DNA of 64,000 nucleotides from Pseudoduganella aquatica (GTDB lineage Bacteria > Pseudomonadota > Gammaproteobacteria > Burkholderiales > Burkholderiaceae_D): assembly GCF_009857595.1 (NCBI RefSeq), contig NZ_WWCU01000004.1:186001-250000 (forward strand), written 5' to 3'. The notes under the pieces are model-generated. The model saw only the letters and a list, made by a program, of their open reading frames with translations, ran no database searches and was not told the DNA's origin. Positions within the stretch are counted from its first letter, which is position 1. Every line of letters starts with the position of its first letter. Shown piece after piece: positions 1-9,094 of the stretch. Made by a program: the position numbers and the translations under genes.

Positions 1-1
1 C

Positions 2-475
2 ATCCATCTGGCGATGCGGCTGGAGGTGTGTCCGCCGCCGGGCGCCAGCCTGGCAGGGGCGCCATGGGCATGGCTGTCCAGCGCATTGTGGCTGGCCTCG
101 GCGGGTCTGATCGCGCTGGCGTGCCGTCCGGCGCGCATGCAGGAAGGCGTGTCGCAGCGCGGCTTGCGGCTGCTGGTGATGGCGGCGCTGGCTTGCACGC
201 TGGCTGCCATGGGTTGCGATATCGGAAGCCAGATGGAAGCCGGGCTGTCGCCGAGGCGGGATGGGTGGAGTGCGTCGGTTGCGGTGCTGACTTCTTACCA
301 GGGGCTGCACGTGGTGCTGCTGGCGCTGGCGGGGCCGTATCTGTGCGCGCGCTCCTGGCGCCGGCATCTCACCGCCGCCAGCCGGGCCACGCTGAACAAT
401 GTGGCGCTGATCTGGTACTGCACGGCGGCGCAGGGCGTGCTGGCGGCATGGCTGCCGCGCATGATGGCGGATTGA
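2..475 (+). CDS. Cytochrome c oxidase subunit I/III-type protein, C-terminal end (partial)
   Basis: The frame is open to the left edge, so only the last ~158 residues are present. They hold four hydrophobic segments (around residues 20-40, 55-70, 95-115 and 130-148 of the visible part). The QGLHVVLLAL segment and the closing helix with an NVALIWYCTAAQG-like stretch resemble the subunit-III portion of fused subunit I+III haem-copper oxidases. By that reading it is an inner-membrane terminal-oxidase subunit. The catalytic haem/copper region would lie outside the window, so the assignment rests on the tail alone; an unrelated membrane protein remains possible. It ends 6 bases before the convergent DUF481 gene. 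Confidence 0.5.
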   Translation: MHLAMRLEVCPPPGASLAGAPWAWLSSALWLASAGLIALACRPARMQEGVSQRGLRLLVMAALACTLAAMGCDIGSQMEAGLSPRRDGWSASVAVLTSYQGLHVVLLALAGPYLCARSWRRHLTAASRATLNNVALIWYCTAAQGVLAAWLPRMMAD

Positions 476-481
476 TGGGAC

Positions 482-1225
482 TTAGAACGAATACACCAGC
501 GTCAGCGAGGTTTGCGTATCGGTATTCTTCTTCTCGTCGGGCACGTTGGTGTCGCTGCGGGCGCTGAAGGCGGCCTTCATCTGCATGGTGCCGTTGATCT
601 TGGTGCTGAGCGCCGTTTCAGCCTGCGAGTGCAGGTTGGACGTGCCGCGTTCCATGCTCACCGTTTGCGTGAACATAGCCGAAGGGCTGAGCTGCCAGCG
701 CATCGATGCCGCGCCGCGCACGGTCATGCCGTTCTCGGACTCGCCGGTGGCGCGCGTGCCGGTGAAGTAGCCCGGACCCAGCTCCACATCCAGCGTCTTG
801 TCGCGCGATTTGTACCAGCGCGAGCTGTGACCGACCGACAGCGAACTGTAAGTGGTGTAGGCGCCGAACTTGTCGTCCACATGGGAGCCGAGCACGAACA
901 GCTTCTTGTTATCGTCCAGCAGCTTGTACGCGGCCTTGGCGGACAGTGCGAAACGCTCGGCCGAGCGCTCGCGCAGCTTGCTGCCGTTGTCGGTGTGGGT
1001 TTCGTCTTCCTTGAAATAGCCGCTCAGGATGTACTCGTTGCTCCAGTTTTCCAGCTCCTGGCGCGCGTCGATCTTGCCGGTGACGGAGGTGCCGACGGTG
1101 TTGCCGGTGGTGGTGATGGCGCCGAGTTCTGCGGAGGTGGACCAGGTGCGTTCGGGAATGTCTTGGGCGGCTGCGCCGCCGTGCGCGACGGCCAGCGTCA
1201 GCGCGATCAGGGATATCAGTTTCAT
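482..1225 (-). CDS. DUF481 outer-membrane beta-barrel protein (YdiY-like)
   Basis: A 247-residue protein. It has an N-terminal signal peptide (MKLISLIALTLAVAHGGAAA, cleavage near AQD). The body has alternating hydrophobic/polar strands and glycine-aromatic turns, and the protein ends in ...LVYSF, a C-terminal Phe typical of outer-membrane barrels. This is the pattern of the DUF481 family (salt-induced outer-membrane protein YdiY). Substrate and function are unknown. The ATG at 1225 is preferred because it puts the signal peptide at the N terminus; the frame stays open to about 1306 but those extra residues are not signal-like. It converges with the oxidase gene and ends 6 bases from it. Confidence 0.75.
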   Translation of the reverse strand: MKLISLIALTLAVAHGGAAAQDIPERTWSTSAELGAITTTGNTVGTSVTGKIDARQELENWSNEYILSGYFKEDETHTDNGSKLRERSAERFALSAKAAYKLLDDNKKLFVLGSHVDDKFGAYTTYSSLSVGHSSRWYKSRDKTLDVELGPGYFTGTRATGESENGMTVRGAASMRWQLSPSAMFTQTVSMERGTSNLHSQAETALSTKINGTMQMKAAFSARSDTNVPDEKKNTDTQTSLTLVYSF

Positions 1226-1329
1226 GTGCGAAGTGCCGTGCCGGCGGGCCGGTCTGAATACGGTGAGCCAGCATTGTACCCGATTGATACTGGCCCAGCC
1301 GCACATGTGACATTCCGTTACGATACTGC

Positions 1330-2094
1330 TTAGGCTGCGAAGCCGCCGTCGATGGTCAGGCTGGCGCCGGTGACGAAGGCTGCTTCAGGGCTGGCCAGGT
1401 AGGCCACCATGCCGGCGATTTCTTCCGGACGGCCGTGGCGCTGGATGGCCATCAGGGCGTGCAGGGCTGCGCCGAAGTCGCCGTTCTCAGGGTTCATGTC
1501 GGTGTCCACCGGGCCAGGCTGCACGTTGTTGATAGTGATGCCGCGCGGAGCCAGGTCACGCGACAGGCCTTGCACCAGGCCGGTCAGGGCGGATTTGCTC
1601 ATGGCGTAGGCGGCGCCGCCGGCGAACGGCATGCGCACGGCGTTGGTGCTGCCGATGTTGATGATGCGGCCACCCTTGTCCATGAACGGCAGCACCGATT
1701 GCACCGCCACGAACACGGCGCGGATGTTGACGGCCACGGTGTCGTCGAAGTCCTTCAGCGAAAACTCGGCCACGTCGCCCATGCGCAGCACGCCGGCGTT
1801 GTTCACCAGGATGTCGATCTTGCCGAATTGCGCGGCGGTCTGCTTGATGGCGGCGATAACGGCATCGGAATCGGCTGCATCGGCTTTCAGGGCCAGCGCG
1901 CGGCCGCCGGCGGCGGTGATGCTGGCCACCAGCGCGTCCGCCACGGCGGACGAGGACTGGTAGGTGAATGCGACGGCGGCGCCGCCTTCGGCCAGGCGGC
2001 GGACGGTTGCTGCGCCGATGCCGCGTGCGCCGCCGGTCACGAAGGCGACTTTGTTAGCGAAGGTGGTAGCGGTGGTGATGGTTGCGGTGGTCAT
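1330..2094 (-). CDS. SDR family NAD(P)-dependent oxidoreductase (FabG-like)
   Basis: A 254-residue classical short-chain dehydrogenase. The Rossmann motif TGGARGIG lies near residue 18, NNAG near 97, catalytic Ser in IGSTNA, and the YxxxK pair in YAMSK. The C terminus ASLTIDGG is typical of FabG-like members. A good ribosome binding site (AAGGAG, 2102-2107) lies 7 bases before the ATG at 2094. Substrate cannot be told from sequence. It is divergent from a LysR regulator 109 bp away, the usual arrangement for a LysR-controlled oxidoreductase. Confidence 0.9.
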   Translation of the reverse strand: MTTATITTATTFANKVAFVTGGARGIGAATVRRLAEGGAAVAFTYQSSSAVADALVASITAAGGRALALKADAADSDAVIAAIKQTAAQFGKIDILVNNAGVLRMGDVAEFSLKDFDDTVAVNIRAVFVAVQSVLPFMDKGGRIINIGSTNAVRMPFAGGAAYAMSKSALTGLVQGLSRDLAPRGITINNVQPGPVDTDMNPENGDFGAALHALMAIQRHGRPEEIAGMVAYLASPEAAFVTGASLTIDGGFAA

Positions 2095-2203
2095 TTTGAA
2101 TCTCCTTGGGGTTGGTTGATGAATCCAGTATGTCCCACGCATTAGGCTTGCGCTAGGTGGTAATCTGCCGTATCAGTTTCAACCAATGGTATAAAATAGC
2201 CTG

Positions 2204-3133
2204 ATGGAACCGCTCAACTACCTTGAATCCTTCATCCAGGCTGCGGAAACCGGCAGTTTTTCGGCCGCCGCGCGCCGTTTGGGGCTGACGCCCGCCGCCG
2301 TGAGCAAGAACGTGGCGCGGCTGGAAGCGAGCCTGGGCCTGCGCCTTTTCCAGCGCAGCACCCGCAGCCTGACGCTTACCAGCGGCGGCGAGCGCTTCCT
2401 GCACCAGATAGGCGGCGCCTTCGCCACGGTGCAGGACGCCATCGTCAATGCGGCGGCGGACGAGGGCCAGCCTTCGGGTGTGCTGAAGGTGGGCATGGCG
2501 CTGGCTTTCGGCCGCGAATATGTGCTGCCCATGCTGGATGGCTTCCTGGAGCGCTATCCTGCCGTGCTGCCGGACTGGCACTTCGACAACCGCGCGGTGG
2601 ATTTGATCGGCGACGGATTCGACGCCGCCATCGGCGGCGGCATAGAGCTGACGCAGGGCGTGGTGGCGCGCGAGCTGGCTCGGGCGCACGTGGTGGCCGC
2701 CGCGTCGCCGGCCTATGTGGCGCAGCGGCGCATGCCGGAGCACCCGTCAGAGCTGGCGGAGTTCGACAGCATCGTGCGCCGTTCGGCGGGCACGGGCCGC
2801 GCCAAGGTGTGGACGCTAAGGCACGAGAACGGCGACGAAGCGCTGGCCGCCGGCCGCCCCCGCATCATCTTTGACGACCCGGAAGCGATGGCCTACGCGG
2901 CCATGCGCGGCCTGGGCGTGGCGCTGCTGCCCATGCCGCATGCGGCGCGCTGGCTGAAAAGCGGAGCGCTGGTCAGGCTCCTGCCCGGCTGGCGCGGGGA
3001 CGCGGGGCCGGTATCGGTCTACTACCCGAGCAAGAAGCTGCTGCCCGCAAAGACGCGGGTCTTTGTCGACCACGTGGTGGAGCATTTCCGGAAGCCGGAA
3101 ATGGTGGCCTTGCTTGACAGCCGGAATTATTAG
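2204..3133 (+). CDS. LysR family transcriptional regulator
   Basis: A 309-residue protein with an N-terminal winged HTH (residues ~1-60; motif GSFSAAARRLGLTPAAVSKNVARLE) and a LysR substrate-binding domain (about 90-295). It is most like the CrgA/AaeR-type regulators that often sit beside oxidoreductases. The ATG lies 8 bases after a TATAAA box (2190-2195), so the mRNA leader may be very short. It is divergent from the SDR gene and is probably that gene's regulator and autoregulated (inference from arrangement). The effector is unknown. Confidence 0.9.
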   Translation: MEPLNYLESFIQAAETGSFSAAARRLGLTPAAVSKNVARLEASLGLRLFQRSTRSLTLTSGGERFLHQIGGAFATVQDAIVNAAADEGQPSGVLKVGMALAFGREYVLPMLDGFLERYPAVLPDWHFDNRAVDLIGDGFDAAIGGGIELTQGVVARELARAHVVAAASPAYVAQRRMPEHPSELAEFDSIVRRSAGTGRAKVWTLRHENGDEALAAGRPRIIFDDPEAMAYAAMRGLGVALLPMPHAARWLKSGALVRLLPGWRGDAGPVSVYYPSKKLLPAKTRVFVDHVVEHFRKPEMVALLDSRNY

Positions 3134-3146
3134 GCAGCCGCAACGC

Positions 3147-3617
3147 CTAAGGCTCCACCGAGTGCGCGCGCTTGAGGCAGCGCAGCACGAAGGTGGAGCG
3201 GCTGTGGCGCAGGCCGGGCAGCTTGTACAGTTTGCGGCGCAGGAATTCCTCGTAGCCCGCCGTACCCGCCACCGCCACCTTGATCAGATAATCGTACTCG
3301 CCGGTGAGCAGGTAGGCCTCGATTACTTCCGGCAGTTCCGCAAGCGCCTGGCCGAACTTCTCGAAGATGTCGTCGTCGTGCCGGTCCAGCGTTACTTCGA
3401 TGATGACGGTATCCGGCAGGCCGAGCGCCTGCTGGTTCAGCACCGCCGTATAGCTTTCGATCACGCCGCTTTCCTCCAGTGCCCGCACGCGGTTCCAGCA
3501 CGGCGTGGTGGACAGGCCAACCTGTTCGGCCAGTTTGGTGTTGCTCAGCCGCCCGTCGCGGCGCAGCGCGCGCAGGATGCGGCGGTCGGTTTCATCGATG
3601 CTTGGTGAACTATTCAC
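3147..3617 (-). CDS. Lrp/AsnC family transcriptional regulator
   Basis: A 156-residue protein with an AsnC-type HTH at residues ~7-60 (DETDRRILRALRRDGRLSN, then LAEQVGLSTTPCWNRVRALE) and a RAM/ACT-like effector domain (~70-145). It starts at GTG 3617 with a weak AGGCGG site upstream. Lrp proteins bind DNA as oligomers and respond to amino acids. A perfect 10-bp inverted repeat sits 11 bp upstream of the start, between this gene and the divergent ACT-domain gene, which suggests autoregulation. The effector is unknown. Confidence 0.9.
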   Translation of the reverse strand: MNSSPSIDETDRRILRALRRDGRLSNTKLAEQVGLSTTPCWNRVRALEESGVIESYTAVLNQQALGLPDTVIIEVTLDRHDDDIFEKFGQALAELPEVIEAYLLTGEYDYLIKVAVAGTAGYEEFLRRKLYKLPGLRHSRSTFVLRCLKRAHSVEP

Positions 3618-3628
3618 GTTTCCGCCTG

Positions 3629-3653
3629 GAATGAAGAAGAATGTTCTTCATTC
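3629..3653. promoter_or_regulatory. Perfect 10-bp inverted repeat, candidate Lrp operator
   Basis: GAATGAAGAA (3629-3638), a 5-base spacer, and its exact reverse complement TTCTTCATTC (3644-3653). It lies in the 96-bp divergent gap between the Lrp gene and the ACT-like gene, where an autoregulatory Lrp/AsnC site is expected. That it is the operator is inference. Confidence 0.5.
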
Positions 3654-3713
3654 TAGCTAAAACTAGGTAATTTCAGGAAGCCTATTTTTACCTTGCGGCC
3701 GTATAGTTCTTAC

Positions 3714-4220
3714 ATGAACACATCCACCGCCACCGCCCTGAAAAACCTGCGCTTCACGATAGAAGCGGAAGCAGCCCTGTCCACGCTCGAGAACGCGCTC
3801 GCGATTGTGCGCCGGGCCGGCATTACCTTGCGCGACATGCGCATCAGCCAGTGTGCGCAAGGGATGGAGGTCTGGATGCGGCTGGCCGCGCCGGAGGAGG
3901 ATCTTCTGACGTTGTGCCGCATGCGGCTGCACAACGTCGTCGGCATCCTGGCCATCAAGGAGACGGGATTAAGCCGGAAGGTAGGCGTACTTGAACGTGA
4001 ACACGGCGGCGATGACCCACACAATGGGTTTCACCTCGCGGGCGCGGCCGGTCAGCAGCTTGAGCACCGCGTAGGTGATGAAGCCGAAGGCGATGCCGTG
4101 CGCAATCGAGTACGTGAACGGAATCAGCATGGCGGTGATACCGGCCGGCACGCTTTCCGTGGTGTCGGACCAGTCTATGTCCGCCAGGTCGCGCAGCATC
4201 AGGCAGGCCACGAACAGTAG
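3714..4220 (+). CDS. ACT-domain-like small protein with an unusual C-terminal extension (possible frameshift)
   Basis: The first ~84 residues read like a single ACT domain of the acetolactate-synthase small-subunit type: LRFTIEAEAAL, an alternating helix/strand pattern, then RLHNVVGILAIKE. This is plausible for an amino-acid-sensing or IlvM-like polypeptide. The rest, to 4220, is antisense to the coding part of the purine permease gene and is rich in His, Gly and Arg, like a shadow frame. One base fewer in the GGG at 3965-3967 would end the protein at GAT TAA (3970-3972), meeting the permease stop tail to tail. The long form as given may therefore be a frameshift or sequencing artefact. It diverges from the Lrp gene, its likely regulator. 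No clear ribosome site is seen before ATG 3714. Confidence 0.5.
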   Translation: MNTSTATALKNLRFTIEAEAALSTLENALAIVRRAGITLRDMRISQCAQGMEVWMRLAAPEEDLLTLCRMRLHNVVGILAIKETGLSRKVGVLEREHGGDDPHNGFHLAGAAGQQLEHRVGDEAEGDAVRNRVRERNQHGGDTGRHAFRGVGPVYVRQVAQHQAGHEQ

Positions 4221-5267
4221 CGCGGGCGCGGTGGCGTAGGCCGGCACGGCACCCGCCAGCGGCGCAATGAACAAACAGGCCAGGAACAGCGCGGCCACCA
4301 CCAGCGCGGTCAGCCCGGTGCGACCGCCGGCCTGCACGCCCGCCGCGCTTTCCACGTAGGCGGTGGTGCTGGAAGTGCCCAGCAGCGAACCGGCCACGAT
4401 GGCGGCGCTGTCGGCAAGCAGGGCCTTGTTCATGCGTTCCATCTTGCCCGGCACCAGCAGGCCTGCGCGGTTGGCCACGCCCATCAGCGTGCCGGTGGCG
4501 TCGAACAGTTCAACCAGGAAGAACACCAGCACCACGTTGACGATGCCGACTGACAGCGCACCCTTGACGTCCAGTTTCAGCAGCGTTGGATCGAGCGACG
4601 GCGGGGCGGAGAAGACGCCCTTGAACTGGTTGCCGCCAAAGACGAAGCTGAGCAGGGTGACCGCGACGATGCCGATCAGGATGGCGCCGCGCACTTTCAG
4701 CTTGTCCAGCGCGACGATGAGCATGAAGCCGAAAATGGCCATCAGCGCGGGCGGCTTGTGCAGGTCGCCGGCCGTGACCATGGTGGCTGGATTGGCGGTG
4801 ACGATGCCCGCGCTCTTGAGCGCGATCAGCGCCAGGAACAGGCCCAGGCCGACCGTAATGGCGGTGCGCAGCGCGTGCGGAATGCCGTTGACTATCATGC
4901 CGCGCAGTCCGAGCAGGCTCACGACGACGAACAGGCAGCCCGAAATAAACACCGCGCCCAGCGCGGATTGCCAGGGAATGCCCATGCCCAGCACGACGGC
5001 ATAGGCAAAGTAGGCGTTCAGGCCCATGCCGGGGGCCATGCCGATGGGGTAGTTGGCGTACAGCGCCATGACGGCGGTGCCCAGCGCGGCAGCCAGGCAG
5101 GTGGCGACAAACACGGCTTCCTTGGGCACGCCGGCGTCGCCAAGGATGGCGGGATTGACGAAGATAATGTACGCCATGGTGAGGAAGGTGGTGATGCCCG
5201 CCACCGTTTCCGTCCGCACGTCCGAGCCGGCTTCTTTTAGTTTGAACAGCTTTTCAGCGATGGACAT
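3969..5267 (-). CDS. NCS2/AzgA-type purine permease (adenine/guanine/hypoxanthine)
   Basis: A 432-residue polytopic inner-membrane protein of the AzgA-like nucleobase-cation symporter branch. Family hallmarks are the N-terminal stretch RTETVAGITTFLTMAYIIFV, NPAILGDAGV, the NYPIGMAPGMGLNAYFAY substrate region near residues 70-90, and a GTSSTTAYVESAAGVQAGG-type motif near 300. These proteins import adenine, guanine or hypoxanthine with protons. A GGGAG site precedes ATG 5267. It is monocistronic as far as can be seen; its stop abuts the end of the ACT-domain gene. Confidence 0.9.
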   Translation of the reverse strand: MSIAEKLFKLKEAGSDVRTETVAGITTFLTMAYIIFVNPAILGDAGVPKEAVFVATCLAAALGTAVMALYANYPIGMAPGMGLNAYFAYAVVLGMGIPWQSALGAVFISGCLFVVVSLLGLRGMIVNGIPHALRTAITVGLGLFLALIALKSAGIVTANPATMVTAGDLHKPPALMAIFGFMLIVALDKLKVRGAILIGIVAVTLLSFVFGGNQFKGVFSAPPSLDPTLLKLDVKGALSVGIVNVVLVFFLVELFDATGTLMGVANRAGLLVPGKMERMNKALLADSAAIVAGSLLGTSSTTAYVESAAGVQAGGRTGLTALVVAALFLACLFIAPLAGAVPAYATAPALLFVACLMLRDLADIDWSDTTESVPAGITAMLIPFTYSIAHGIAFGFITYAVLKLLTGRAREVKPIVWVIAAVFTFKYAYLPA

Positions 5268-5300
5268 TGCGGCTCCCGTGATTGTGTTGGAAGAAGCATA

Positions 5301-7019
<1,719 letters not shown>

Positions 7020-7119
7020 AAGTAAGCTCCAGACGGGTCATGCAGCCGCATGGTGCGGACGCATCGTCACTCGCATGCCGCGTTGCGGACTTGCGATCTC
7101 TTGCTGAGGGGGCTTACTT
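7020..7119 (-). promoter_or_regulatory. Candidate translational attenuator in the ABC-F leader
   Basis: On the minus strand, AAGTAAGC (7119-7112) covers the last sense codon and stop of the MRK minigene. It is exactly complementary to GCTTACTT (7027-7020), which lies between the GGAG ribosome site and the ATG of the ABC-F gene. Two more C-G pairs can form with the ribosome site after one mismatch. Between the arms is a compact CCGCA/TGCGG hairpin (7046-7058). A ribosome stalled on the minigene would free the ABC-F start. The complementarity is read directly; the mechanism is inference from ABC-F and erm leaders. Confidence 0.55.
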
Positions 7120-7125
7120 GCGCAT
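7114..7125 (-). CDS. Three-residue leader peptide MRK upstream of the ABC-F gene
   Basis: ATG CGC AAG TAA, preceded by AGGAG (7139-7135) with a 9-base spacing, a better ribosome site than most genes here have. It lies 94 bases upstream of the ABC-F ATG. Its AAG TAA codons form the 5' arm of the long-range inverted repeat. Too short for standard gene finders. Translation is inferred from the ribosome site and the arrangement. Confidence 0.5.
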   Translation of the reverse strand: MRK

Positions 7126-7140
7126 CGGCGTTTACTCCTG

Positions 7141-7170
7141 AAAAAGCGCTGCCCGAAAATTGGGCAGCGC
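7141..7170 (-). terminator. Intrinsic terminator-like hairpin after the phytase gene
   Basis: On the minus strand: a 9-bp perfect stem GCGCTGCCC/GGGCAGCGC with loop AATTTTC, then five T. It lies 7 bases after the phytase stop codon. Because a promoter-like sequence overlaps that stop codon, the hairpin may also form the extreme 5' end of the ABC-F transcript. Confidence 0.8.
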
Positions 7171-7174
7171 ACGC

Positions 7175-7203
7175 ATTCTAGCGCAGCTTCAGGGCGCTGG
7201 CAA
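7175..7203 (-). promoter_or_regulatory. Sigma-70-like promoter for the ABC-F transcript
   Basis: TTGCCA (7203-7198), a 17-bp spacer, and TAGAAT (7180-7175) on the minus strand, each matching five of six consensus bases. The -10 box includes the phytase stop codon. The predicted start near 7168 falls inside the following hairpin, so the ABC-F leader would begin with it. Confidence 0.5.
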
Positions 7204-9094
7204 TGTCGGACCAGGCAACATACTTGAAGTTCTGCGGGCCGTCCGGCAGGCGCTTGTAGCCGTCCTGCACCACCAGCATGCCTTCGGCGTATGGCCCGCC
7301 CAGATTGGCCGAGCTGACATCCAGGCCATCGGTTTCCGACGCGCCGTCTATGCCCGCCGCCACGTTCACGCCGATGCGGAAGCTGCCGCGCACCTTGTGC
7401 GGCGCGTCCGCGTCCAGCACCACGTAGCTGTTGCTGCCCTGGCTGGAGACCACCAGGTAGCTCGCCTGTGCGCCGTGATAGAGCGACATGCCTTCCACGT
7501 CGGCGGTCAGCACGCCGCCCACCGGCAGTATCATGCGCATGGCCGAACCCTGGTCCGCCGCTGCGGGCACCGTCCACACGCCGCGCTTTTCCTCGCCCAC
7601 GAACAACCGGCCGCTGCGGTCGTCCGCGACGCAGCCTTCCGGCTGGGTGGCGACCTTGAAGCTGCGCAGCAGGGTGCTGGTAAAAGTGCCGTCCTTGCGG
7701 CCTATGCGGTAGTGCTGGAAGGTGCCGTCCTTGTCGTTGACGAATGCTTCCAGGCCGCCGCCCGCTGGCTGGTAGACGCAGATGCCGTAGATTTTCTCCA
7801 GGCCGGTGGGGAAGCGTACAGCCTCGGCCACTGTACCGTTGGGGTCTATCGTGAACAGCACCATGGTGTTGTCGTCGCGCTGGGTGGCCAGGGCGAGGTC
7901 ATGGCGGGCGCCGTCCAGCAGCACGTTCTGGCGCAGGTCCACATTGTTCAGGCGGCCGGACTCCAGCAACTGGGTCTGTTCGCCTTGCATGTCGTAGACC
8001 AGCAAGCCTTGTTTCTTGTTGGTGCCGAGCACGCGCGACGCGGCAGGGCTGGATGGATGGACCCAGATGGCCGGATCGTCCGCAGCGTCGCCCAGGCGGG
8101 CCATGGGTTCGGTCTGTGCGCGTGGGAGCACGATGGCCGGCGCTGCGGAGGCAACTGCGGCGGTGCGGGAGGCGCCTGCCTGCGCTGGCAGGCCGGCGGG
8201 CACCGCGCGCCAATGTTTTGCGTCCTCGCTGTTCAGCAGCAGCTCGGCGGCGCCGGCGCCGGATATGCGGCTGGCCAGTGCGCGGCTGTTGGCTGCGTCG
8301 GCCAGAGCGCGTGGCGCCTGCGCCTGCCATGCGCCGTCGCGCTGGCCGAACACGTAGAGCTGCTTGCCCTTGGCGTCCAGCATGGCGACGCCGCCGGGCA
8401 GCAGCGCCAGCGCGCCCGGGCCGCCGGACAGTTTGCCGTAGGGCTGGCGCAGGGCCAGCACATGGCGCTCGCCCGCGCCTTCCGCTTCCGCCCGGTAGGC
8501 CCACAGGCCCATGCCGGATTCGCTGACGAACAGCGTGCCGGTGGCGTCGTCCACGCGGCAGTGCCGCACGTGCGTCGGCAGGGCGAGCTTGCGCACCAGC
8601 TTGCGCTCGGCGCCGTCCAGCAGCCACTGTTCGCTCTGGCCGTCCTTGGCGATCAGGAACTGGTAGCTGATGTCCTGGGCGTCGCGGTACAGGCAGGCCG
8701 CTTCGGCGGCGAAGGAGGGCGCAGGGAAGGGCGCTTGCAGGCGCAGCGTGCCTGCCACCAGGTCCGCGTCGATGGCGACGGCGCGCTCGGTATTCGAGTC
8801 CACCAGCGTGGCGAGCACGCCGCCTGACTGGCTGCGCGTATCGAGCTGCTTGCCGCGCACGGCGTAGCGGGCGCGCTCCTTGCCGCCGGCGTCCAGCAGG
8901 CGCAAGGCGTTCTTGTCGAGCGCCAGCCAGCCGCCGTCGGGCAAGGCCGCCAGTTCGGCGGCGCCGGCCACGGTGCTGATGGCGGCGGCCACGCCGTTGG
9001 CCTGGGCGCCGGATGCCGCCGCCGGCTGCGCGGCGGCGATTCCGGACAGCGCAGCGATCAGCGCTGCAATCGTAGTTGTTTGAGTCTTCATCAT
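7178..9094 (-). CDS. Dual-domain beta-propeller phytase (3-phytase)
   Basis: A 638-residue exported protein: signal peptide (about residues 1-22, MMKTQTTTIAALIAALSGIA), an N-terminal partial beta-propeller-like domain (~35-300), and a C-terminal full beta-propeller phytase domain (~315-636). The second begins with DDPAIWVHPSSP and contains LNNVDLRQ, GLEKIYGIC, QPEGCVADD and ASETDGLDV; these acidic motifs match the calcium-binding face of BPP phytases. The enzyme releases phosphate from phytate, outside the inner membrane. The ATG shares one base with the TonB-receptor stop (TGATG), so the two are translationally coupled. The pairing suggests phytate scavenging in soil or rhizosphere (inference). 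Confidence 0.85.
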   Translation of the reverse strand: MMKTQTTTIAALIAALSGIAAAQPAAASGAQANGVAAAISTVAGAAELAALPDGGWLALDKNALRLLDAGGKERARYAVRGKQLDTRSQSGGVLATLVDSNTERAVAIDADLVAGTLRLQAPFPAPSFAAEAACLYRDAQDISYQFLIAKDGQSEQWLLDGAERKLVRKLALPTHVRHCRVDDATGTLFVSESGMGLWAYRAEAEGAGERHVLALRQPYGKLSGGPGALALLPGGVAMLDAKGKQLYVFGQRDGAWQAQAPRALADAANSRALASRISGAGAAELLLNSEDAKHWRAVPAGLPAQAGASRTAAVASAAPAIVLPRAQTEPMARLGDAADDPAIWVHPSSPAASRVLGTNKKQGLLVYDMQGEQTQLLESGRLNNVDLRQNVLLDGARHDLALATQRDDNTMVLFTIDPNGTVAEAVRFPTGLEKIYGICVYQPAGGGLEAFVNDKDGTFQHYRIGRKDGTFTSTLLRSFKVATQPEGCVADDRSGRLFVGEEKRGVWTVPAAADQGSAMRMILPVGGVLTADVEGMSLYHGAQASYLVVSSQGSNSYVVLDADAPHKVRGSFRIGVNVAAGIDGASETDGLDVSSANLGGPYAEGMLVVQDGYKRLPDGPQNFKYVAWSDIASALKLR

